Below are positions 1 to 5,199 of a DNA stretch of 5,199 nt, piece after piece. Source of the DNA: Bryobacterales bacterium. GTDB taxonomy: Bacteria; Acidobacteriota; Terriglobia; Bryobacterales; Bryobacteraceae. Below the pieces are notes generated by a model that was given only the letters and a program-made list of their open reading frames with translations, was not told the DNA's origin and searched no databases. The stretch's first letter is position 1. Every line of letters starts with the position of its first letter. The stretch covers positions 1 through 5,199 of the forward strand of contig JAOAPP010000619.1 in the NCBI GenBank assembly GCA_025462985.1, written 5' to 3'. Made by a program: the position numbers and the translations under genes.

Positions 1-2510
1 TACCGCGCGAAAGCACTCCGCGTCGGCGGAGGCGGATCGGTGTGTTTGATCGCACGCCACACCACAGCAGTCAATTCATCATCATCCACCCGGTCGGCCT
101 CGGAGAAATCCATGCGGGCCGATTCGCTCCCACCTGCGGCATCGGCGGGATTGCGATCAGTGGTCGACACCTTGGGACTGATCGCTGTATATGGCCGCGC
201 ATTCGCTTCACGAGCGAAGCTCCCGAGCATTGGCCGCGCACCCGCGTCGAAGTGCGTCATCGGACGAAGTCCCATAATCAATTCCATCGTCCGGAGCACG
301 CTGGCCTGGTTGTACATTGTCGAATCCACACTTCCGCGTTGCGTATAGGGCGAAAGTACCCAGACCGGAGCACGGTGAGAGTCGACATGATCGGGTCCAT
401 TCTGCGCGTCGTCCTCAATCACGAAGATTGCTGTCGAAGACCATAGCTTACTGTGGCTGACCGCATCTACCAGGAGTCCCACTGCGTAATCATTGTCCGC
501 TGCGTAGGCAAACGGCGTCGGCGCACCCGGCTTGGTGCCCTGCGTATGATCGTTCCCCAACCGGACCACCATCAGATTGGGAGCCTGCCCCTTGTCGTCG
601 AACTCTTTCCACTCTCGAATGAACTCGCGGGCACGATCCACATCCGGGTAATTCAAATCGAAACTACGGAAGTTCAAATCGACGTGCGACACCAGCGCCC
701 GATCATTGATCTTGTCGATCTGCCTCGTTCCGGTGACCTGATTCAGCGGAACGTTGGTGACCCATTCCCCGTAATCCCGAATCGTAAGTCCGGCCTGCAG
801 CGCGTTGTCCCACAGGTAACCGGCAGGGGGCGTATTGGCCGGTTCTCCGCCTTCAAACGCATACACATTACTGCGGCGCGCATACTCGTTCGGCCACATC
901 TTCATCGTGAAGTCGGGAGCAATGGCGGCACTCGCCCAATTATGTCCATCGGCACTGACATCGGCGTTTTCATAGAAGTTGTCGAAGGTTACGAACTGCC
1001 GAGCGAGTTGATGCAGGTTCGGAGTCACCTGCTCTCCAAACAGGTTCAGACTTTTGTCGCCGTTGGCTTTTTCGATATCGCCAAGAACCTGATCGTAGGT
1101 CCGGTTCTCCTTGATGATGTAGATAAGGTGCTGAATGGGCGATGCGTGATCAGGCGTCCGCTCGAAGTAAGCTGCCTGGGTGTCCTCACTCGGCCCGTAA
1201 ATCAATTCGTCCCGGTACGGAGAGTTGCGCAGCACGGTTTCGGTGAACCCCGACAGATCTGCATCAGATATCTTGGGCACGAACGAAAGCGTTCCGGTTT
1301 GAACGTGAGCCACATAACCGGGCGCAACCACCGGGCCGCCTTGATACAACGGCTGGTTCCGCTTCGTCGGGTTCGGCCCATCCGGATTGGCCCGGCTGCC
1401 CAGCCCTTTGCCGTTCGAAACGATTACTTGCCCGTCATTCAGCGCCGTCACGGCAGTCGGATACCAGCCGGTCGGCACGAAGCCCAGGACCGCAGTGTGT
1501 GGTGTCGATATGTCGGCCACCGCGAGAGCGTTGGCGTCCGAGCAAACCACATATAACCGTGTTCCGGTCTTGTCCAACGCCAATGCCGTCGGAGTCATCC
1601 CCAGCGGATGCATTGGACTGGTTGACACGTTGATCGTTTCCAGCTGGTTCAAGTCGCCAGTTCGTGCGACGCCGAACACATACACGCTGTTCGTGTTCGC
1701 GGCCGCGACGAACAATCGCGCAATGTAGCCGGTTGGTTCGCCTTCTTCAGACGACACCGGCCGGTTGAGCCACAGCATATCCGTCGGATGCGCAGCAACG
1801 CGCGTCCGGCCAATCTCTTTGCCGCTGTTCGCGTCGTACTGAAACAGCGCCGCCTCCGCCCAACTGGACTCGAGAAGCCGATGGCCGCCGGGAGTGATCA
1901 ACAGCCTGTATGGACGTCTCCCGCACTTCCACTCATCGATCAGCGTTCCGCTCTGCAAGTTGATCACAGAGATGCTGTCGCCATAAACATTCGCCGCGTA
2001 CAGCAGATGTGCATCGGGTGACGTCACCACGTCCCCGATGAAATTGTTCGCCGGGGCTTTCGCATCGCGAACGGCAGTGAACTCTCGCGTCCGCGTCAGT
2101 TCGCCGGTATCCCCATTCAGGGTCAGCTCATACACGCGCCCTGAACTTCCCCCTCCGACATAGACCTTGTTGCCGGCCGGTGCAAATCGCAGGCCAAGCC
2201 ATGCATCGGGAAGAGAGGTTCGTCCCACTTCTTTCCTGGCCGCGATGTCGATGACGCTGATGGATGGCGGGTTATAGCCGCCATTGAGCACCAACAGGTA
2301 TTTGCCGTTGGGGGAAACGGCGGTGCTCATCGGAAATGTATCCACCGGAACCTGCTGCCCGGCCGGCCTGATTGCCCACCCGCTATTCAGCAGGAAACCA
2401 CCGTCCGGAAGCGGCCCGACTCTTTCAGGCTTCGAATTCTGAGAATGCAGAACCAGCAAGCCGCCCAGAGCCAGCGTGCCAGCAGCGATCAGCCCGCGAA
2501 GCCCCCTCAC
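1..2510 (-). CDS. Exported YncE-like beta-propeller / alkaline phosphatase superfamily phosphoesterase (3' end cut by window edge)
   Basis: The minus-strand frame starts with GTG at 2510 and stays open for 836 codons to the left edge. The last two visible bases are TA, so the next codon is either a stop or Tyr. The N-terminus (MRGLRGLIAAGTLALGGLLVL) is a signal peptide or anchor, so the protein probably works in the periplasm or at the cell surface. Residues about 55-375 carry propeller repeats such as AVSPNGKYLLVLNGG and LYAANVYGDSISVINL, typical of YncE/YVTN proteins. A Pro/Gly linker follows. Residues about 460-800 form the phosphoesterase domain: ENRTYD (468-473), SADGHNW (519-525), LGNDHTQG (near 652-659) and EDDAQNGPDHVDSHR (699-713). 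By family analogy these supply metal ligands and the nucleophile. The start is supported by the signal peptide and by the GTGA overlap with nadE; no well-spaced Shine-Dalgarno is seen. The substrate is unknown. The length suggests that almost the whole protein is present. The family call is secure; catalytic roles of individual residues are inferred. Confidence 0.93.
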   Translation of the reverse strand, partial: MRGLRGLIAAGTLALGGLLVLHSQNSKPERVGPLPDGGFLLNSGWAIRPAGQQVPVDTFPMSTAVSPNGKYLLVLNGGYNPPSISVIDIAARKEVGRTSLPDAWLGLRFAPAGNKVYVGGGSSGRVYELTLNGDTGELTRTREFTAVRDAKAPANNFIGDVVTSPDAHLLYAANVYGDSISVINLQSGTLIDEWKCGRRPYRLLITPGGHRLLESSWAEAALFQYDANSGKEIGRTRVAAHPTDMLWLNRPVSSEEGEPTGYIARLFVAAANTNSVYVFGVARTGDLNQLETINVSTSPMHPLGMTPTALALDKTGTRLYVVCSDANALAVADISTPHTAVLGFVPTGWYPTAVTALNDGQVIVSNGKGLGSRANPDGPNPTKRNQPLYQGGPVVAPGYVAHVQTGTLSFVPKISDADLSGFTETVLRNSPYRDELIYGPSEDTQAAYFERTPDHASPIQHLIYIIKENRTYDQVLGDIEKANGDKSLNLFGEQVTPNLHQLARQFVTFDNFYENADVSADGHNWASAAIAPDFTMKMWPNEYARRSNVYAFEGGEPANTPPAGYLWDNALQAGLTIRDYGEWVTNVPLNQVTGTRQIDKINDRALVSHVDLNFRSFDLNYPDVDRAREFIREWKEFDDKGQAPNLMVVRLGNDHTQGTKPGAPTPFAYAADNDYAVGLLVDAVSHSKLWSSTAIFVIEDDAQNGPDHVDSHRAPVWVLSPYTQRGSVDSTMYNQASVLRTMELIMGLRPMTHFDAGARPMLGSFAREANARPYTAISPKVSTTDRNPADAAGGSESARMDFSEADRVDDDELTAVVWRAIKHTDPPPPTRSAFAR
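2507..2510 (-). promoter_or_regulatory. GTGA stop/start overlap coupling nadE to the phosphoesterase gene
   Basis: Read on the minus strand, the four bases GTGA contain both the GTG start of the propeller-phosphoesterase and the TGA stop of nadE. Only a weak purine stretch (GGAG, touching the start codon) lies upstream, with no properly spaced Shine-Dalgarno. Ribosomes finishing nadE probably reinitiate here. This is the main argument that both genes sit on one mRNA and that GTG is the true start. Confidence 0.8.
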
Positions 2511-4171
2511 TCCGTGAACCTGTTCGCAATTGGAAATCGCCGGCCCACGCCAAATGCTTTCTGGCTGATTCTGAGACCCGGCGCTGCCTGCTGACGCTTA
2601 TACTCATTGCGATCCACCATGCGGATGATGTCGCGAACTAAGTCCAATGGCAAATTTTCCTCCGATGCAATGTCAACTGCCGATTGATATTTTTCGATAT
2701 ACGCCGTCAGCACCGCATCCAGAACCTCGTAGGGAGGCAAGCTGTCCGTATCCTTTTGGTCAGGGCGCAATTCGGCCGAGGGCGGCTTAGTGAACGTATT
2801 CTCCGGTATCGGCCCGGTCAGTCCGCGCCGCTCGTATCTGGCGTTGGCGATCCGCGACAGCCGGTAAACCATCGTCTTTGGCACATCACTGATCACCGCC
2901 AGTCCGCCGCACATGTCGCCATACAACGTGCAGTAACCCACGGCAATTTCGCTCTTGTTCCCCGTCGTCAGAACCAGCGATCCGAACTTGTTGGAAAGCG
3001 CCATCAAGGTAACGCCCCGCAGCCGCGACTGAAGGTTCTCTTCCGTGGTATCCGGACTGTAGGAGGAAAACAGCGGCTGCAGCGTATCGATCATTGCTTC
3101 GTAGCCTGCCTTGATCGGTATCACTTCAAAGCGGATTCCGAGTCGTTTGGCCAGGCAGTACGCATCGGTCAGGCTGTGCTCCGACGAGTACGGACCGGGC
3201 ATTCCAACGCCCATGACGTTCTCTTTTCCCACGGCATCTACCGCGACAGCCGCAACCAGAGCAGAGTCGATGCCTCCGCTTAGGCCCAGCAGCACGCTCC
3301 GGAATCCGCATTTGCGCACGTAATCTCGGGTGCCGAGAACCAGCGCCTCGTAAGCCGCCTCGTCGACCGTCAGCCCCGAATCGTGGTTGTCTCCGCAACC
3401 GGTCACCGAGTCAAAAACAATGAGGTCTTCTTCGAACGATTTCGCACGCGCGGCCAAAACGCCCTCAGCCGTCATGCCAAAGCTCGAACCGTCGAAAACC
3501 AGCTGATCGTTGCCGCCCACCATATGGACGTAGGCTACGGGAAGTTTGAACCGCCTGGTAAAGGACTCGAAGATCGAATGTCTTTGCGCTCGTTTGCCGA
3601 CATTCCAGGGGGAGGCATTGATTGACACAATCAGGTCCGCGCCTTGTTGGACCAGTTCTTCAATCGGATCGCGCGAGTATCGCTGCCGCTCCCAAAACTG
3701 CTTGTCGTTCCAGAAGTCTTCGCAGATCGCCAGCGCGATTCGAGTGCCGTTCAGCGTGAAGATGCTTTGCTTGTCCGCGGGCTGGAAATACCGAAGCTCA
3801 TCGAAGACGTCATAGGTAGGCAGCAGCATTTTCCGCTGATCGAAAATTATTTTTCCGCCATGAATTACGGCTGCCGCATTTTGCGATTTGATCGCCGCAT
3901 CCGTTGCCGTCCGAGCGACGTACCCGATGATCAGCGCCGCTTTCATTGAAGCCGTTTCTCTACTCAGCTGGCCGAGAGCTTCGGCTGTTCTGTCGAGAAA
4001 CGCGTGCTTTTCTACCAGGTCGCGCGGTGGGTAGCCCGTAAGGGCGAGCTCCGGAAAGGCAACGAGTTCGACGCCGGTTTGTTCGGCCCGTCGAGCGTAT
4101 TCCAGGATTTTGGAAACGTTGCCATCCAAATCTCCTACTGTGGTGTTGATCTGCGCAAGGGCGATCCGCAT
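2507..4171 (-). CDS. nadE: Glutamine-dependent NAD+ synthetase
   Basis: This 554-residue cytoplasmic enzyme catalyses the last step of NAD+ synthesis: ATP-dependent amidation of nicotinic acid adenine dinucleotide, using ammonia released from glutamine. The N-terminal half (about 1-265) is a nitrilase-fold glutaminase with the expected Glu-Lys-Cys triad: E41 in AFPELALTGYPP, K114 in DQRKMLLP and C150 in LAICEDFWN. The C-terminal half (about 270-554) is the synthetase, with the ATP pyrophosphatase loop LSGGIDSALVAAV (SGGIDS at 298-303), TTGNKSE (402-408) and KPPSAELRPDQKDTDSLPPY (462-481). All key motifs are intact and the length fits the shorter bacterial two-domain class, unlike the ammonia-only E. 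coli type of about 275 residues. The ATG at 4171 sits right before the conserved RIALAQINTTVGD strand, so the start is well placed, though no Shine-Dalgarno precedes it. The stop overlaps the start of the downstream phosphoesterase gene, indicating a two-gene operon. The glutaminase domain suggests the cell can use glutamine as the nitrogen donor. Confidence 0.97.
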   Translation of the reverse strand: MRIALAQINTTVGDLDGNVSKILEYARRAEQTGVELVAFPELALTGYPPRDLVEKHAFLDRTAEALGQLSRETASMKAALIIGYVARTATDAAIKSQNAAAVIHGGKIIFDQRKMLLPTYDVFDELRYFQPADKQSIFTLNGTRIALAICEDFWNDKQFWERQRYSRDPIEELVQQGADLIVSINASPWNVGKRAQRHSIFESFTRRFKLPVAYVHMVGGNDQLVFDGSSFGMTAEGVLAARAKSFEEDLIVFDSVTGCGDNHDSGLTVDEAAYEALVLGTRDYVRKCGFRSVLLGLSGGIDSALVAAVAVDAVGKENVMGVGMPGPYSSEHSLTDAYCLAKRLGIRFEVIPIKAGYEAMIDTLQPLFSSYSPDTTEENLQSRLRGVTLMALSNKFGSLVLTTGNKSEIAVGYCTLYGDMCGGLAVISDVPKTMVYRLSRIANARYERRGLTGPIPENTFTKPPSAELRPDQKDTDSLPPYEVLDAVLTAYIEKYQSAVDIASEENLPLDLVRDIIRMVDRNEYKRQQAAPGLRISQKAFGVGRRFPIANRFTE

Positions 4172-4176
4172 GCGAA

Positions 4177-4206
4177 ACTATATTGTATCGGCGCAAGCCG
4201 GCTGAA
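4177..4206 (-). promoter_or_regulatory. Possible nadE promoter giving a leaderless mRNA
   Basis: On the minus strand, TATAGT (4177-4182) matches the -10 consensus at five of six positions and lies five bases before the nadE ATG. An overlapping alternative, TACAAT (4182-4187), also matches five of six. The best -35 candidate is a weak TTCAGC (4201-4206), 18 bases upstream of TATAGT. With normal spacing, transcription from TATAGT would start at or next to the A of the ATG, which would explain the absence of a ribosome binding site. This is inferred from sequence alone, and AT-rich hexamers can arise by chance. Confidence 0.3.
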
Positions 4207-4304
4207 CTTCGGCGCGAACCAACGGATCGGTTCCTGCATCCAACAAACGGACGGGGCAAAAGAGGTCATTTTGTCCTGAAAGAGGCGCTAAAAACGGCGC
4301 TGCG

Positions 4305-4311
4305 AAGGAGG
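4305..4311 (+). promoter_or_regulatory. Shine-Dalgarno AAGGAGG that decides the start of the secreted-protein gene
   Basis: AAGGAGG is a near-perfect anti-16S match, ending four bases before the GTG at 4316. An ATG at 4314, two bases earlier and in another frame, is too close to it and opens a frame without protein-like character. The in-frame ATG at 4340 is too far away and would cut off the positively charged n-region of the signal peptide. The GTG is therefore the preferred start. Confidence 0.75.
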
Positions 4312-4315
4312 GTAT

Positions 4316-5119
4316 GTGCGGAGAACGAAGACATTGGTTATGCTGCTGCCTCTCGCTGTGGCGCTGGCGCTGGCGGGCCCTCCGGCGAACGGTCACTCCT
4401 CGGGAGGAATGGGTGGACGATCTCTCCCAGGCGGTAATTTCGGGACTGCGGCACACTACGGAGCCTCGAGTTCGCTTACCGGCCCCGCCCCGCTCGGAGC
4501 TTCTGGCCCTGCGCCGGTTCACACCCCAGGTAGTTTCCGCCCCGTCTTCGGGCCTGGCCAAGGCGCGGGATTTAACGGTGGCCGCAATGGCGGGAATCAC
4601 GGCGGAGGCGGAGATCACCACCGGGGCGGAGAATCTGGCCGTCATCGTTATCCCTACGGCTTCTATCCGGGGCCTTACATTCTGCCCTATTACGGCTCCG
4701 ATACGGGCTTTTACGATTCGCCCGCTTACGACAACCCCGGTCCGGGACCGAGCGCCGAGAACGGAGACACGCAAACCCTGATGATGAATCAGGATGCTCT
4801 GGGGCAGCGCCTGCAGCAGCTCACGTCTGAGATTGAGGACCTCAAGTCTCAACAGCAGCCAACAGCGCCGCCGAGCAGCAGCGCTCCGGCCAAACCCGCC
4901 GATTCCGATACCCAGAACGAGGTTCCGATCACTCTGGTGCTGCACTCCGGCCAGCAGTTTGAGGTGAGGAACTATGCGGTCACGGACGGCGTATTCTGGG
5001 ATTTCTCGAAGCAGCCCGCGCAAAAGATTCCGATTTCCGCCATCGATCTGGCCGCTTCCGTTAAGGCTACCGAGGCCAAAGGCGGAGAGTTCCCTCCACT
5101 CAGCCAGCCAACGCCGTAA
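4316..5119 (+). CDS. Secreted Gly/Pro-rich protein with coiled coil and small C-terminal domain, function unknown
   Basis: This 267-residue protein starts with GTG behind a strong ribosome binding site. Residues 1-26 (MRRTKTLVMLLPLAVALALA, then GPPANG) form a signal peptide with likely cleavage near ALA or ANG, so the product is exported. Residues about 27-115 are low-complexity, rich in Gly, Ser and Pro, with a His-containing patch (H95, H101, H102, H110). An aromatic, Pro/Gly-rich stretch follows (PYGFYPGPYILPYYG, 113-127). Residues about 158-181 (DALGQRLQQLTSEIEDLKSQ) look like a short coiled coil, then comes a Pro/Ala/Ser linker to about 200. Residues about 202-258 form a compact domain, beginning VPITLVLHSGQQFEVRNYAV and including VFWDFSKQPAQKIPISAIDL. 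It resembles a beta-rich module I recall at the C-terminus of hypothetical acidobacterial proteins; I know no assigned function. The layout suggests an envelope or surface protein, perhaps oligomeric. The gene is transcribed divergently from nadE. It is confidently a gene, but its role is unknown. Confidence 0.85.
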   Translation: MRRTKTLVMLLPLAVALALAGPPANGHSSGGMGGRSLPGGNFGTAAHYGASSSLTGPAPLGASGPAPVHTPGSFRPVFGPGQGAGFNGGRNGGNHGGGGDHHRGGESGRHRYPYGFYPGPYILPYYGSDTGFYDSPAYDNPGPGPSAENGDTQTLMMNQDALGQRLQQLTSEIEDLKSQQQPTAPPSSSAPAKPADSDTQNEVPITLVLHSGQQFEVRNYAVTDGVFWDFSKQPAQKIPISAIDLAASVKATEAKGGEFPPLSQPTP

Positions 5120-5123
5120 TCTG

Positions 5124-5199
5124 CTACTTTGATTTTCCCGACAGGGTTCGCCTCAACAGGTCCAAGGATGCCTGCGCGGCCAAGGCGCGGATTCGATAG
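5124..5199 (-). CDS. Possible 3' end of a converging gene (partial)
   Basis: On the minus strand a frame enters from the right edge and ends with TAG at 5124-5126. It encodes 24 visible residues, YRIRALAAQASLDLLRRTLSG followed by KSK. The sequence looks like an amphipathic helix with a basic tail, plausible for a protein C-terminus, and it stops only four bases past the stop of the converging secreted-protein gene. The other frames here are interrupted sooner or run antisense into the neighbour. With so little sequence the family cannot be named, and the frame could be open by chance. Confidence 0.35.
   Translation of the reverse strand, partial: YRIRALAAQASLDLLRRTLSGKSK

Larger units (their letters stand above)
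4172..4315. other. Divergent intergenic region between nadE and the secreted-protein gene
   Basis: This 144-base gap must carry promoters for both directions. The nadE side has the -10-like hexamers described separately. On the plus side only the ribosome binding site is clear; I see no convincing -35/-10 pair for the rightward gene. A short direct repeat, GGCGCT at 4284-4289 and 4296-4301, lies just before that ribosome binding site, but it is too short to call an operator. No riboswitch-like or strong hairpin structure stands out by eye. Confidence 0.6.

Noticed and set aside
453..1556. Plus-strand open frame of 367 codons
   Set aside because: It is exactly antisense to the phosphoesterase gene, whose frame carries recognisable propeller and active-site motifs. 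The plus-strand translation is Arg/Val/Ile-rich without domain character, as expected from the opposite strand of a GC-rich gene.
2684..3283. Plus-strand open frame of 199 codons inside nadE
   Set aside because: It is antisense to the conserved synthetase domain of nadE; its sequence is Arg/Gln/His-rich and resembles no family.
4284..4301. Direct repeat GGCGCT x2 before the secreted-protein gene
   Set aside because: Six-base repeats in GC-rich DNA are expected by chance, and there is no symmetry or third copy to suggest an operator.
4314..4781. ATG at 4314 opening a 155-codon frame
   Set aside because: The ATG is only two bases from the Shine-Dalgarno. The product (MCGERRHWLCCCLSLWRW...) is Cys/Trp/Arg-rich at its start and has no domain, while the GTG two bases downstream opens a clear signal peptide.
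4178..5023. Minus-strand open frame of 281 codons
   Set aside because: It is antisense to the secreted-protein gene, which has a strong ribosome binding site, signal peptide, coiled coil and folded C-terminal domain. The minus-strand product is Arg-rich with no recognisable motif, and it would overlap the nadE promoter region.
1..5199. Search by eye for CRISPR arrays, tRNA/rRNA genes, insertion sequences, attachment sites or phage genes
   Set aside because: No spaced repeats, no inverted terminal repeats, no transposase or integrase motifs and no structural RNA signatures were seen. The window is almost fully accounted for by three genes.

Overview
The window holds two complete genes and most of a third, plus what may be the tail of a fourth. 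It reads as ordinary chromosomal DNA of a GC-rich soil-type bacterium. The best guess is Acidobacteriota. This rests on the pairing of a YncE-like propeller with an alkaline-phosphatase-like domain, and on a secreted Gly/Pro-rich protein whose C-terminal module resembles hypothetical proteins I associate with that phylum. It is an inference from family knowledge, not a search result.

Layout. From 2510 to the left edge, on the minus strand, runs a long reading frame that is open at the window boundary. It encodes an exported two-domain protein: an N-terminal YVTN/YncE-type beta-propeller and a C-terminal phosphoesterase of the alkaline phosphatase superfamily. Directly upstream of it, also on the minus strand (4171 to 2507), is a complete glutamine-dependent NAD+ synthetase (nadE). 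The two genes share a GTGA overlap and almost certainly form a translationally coupled pair. A 144-base intergenic region (4172-4315) separates nadE from a divergent plus-strand gene (4316-5119). That gene encodes a secreted low-complexity protein with a short coiled coil and a small C-terminal domain. The last 80 bases may hold the 3' end of a converging minus-strand gene.

How the genes work together. NadE performs the last step of NAD+ synthesis in the cytoplasm. The propeller-phosphatase is predicted to act outside the cytoplasmic membrane on an unknown phosphorylated substrate. The coupling means co-expression, but no shared pathway can be shown from sequence. The divergent secreted protein has no recognisable biochemical role. 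I found no RNA genes, CRISPR arrays, insertion sequences, prophage parts or defence genes. The many other open frames in the window are antisense or out-of-frame shadows of these genes. I do not see convincing evidence of a new biological system. The most useful leads are the unusual gene pairing, a possible leaderless nadE transcript, and the uncharacterised C-terminal module of the secreted protein.
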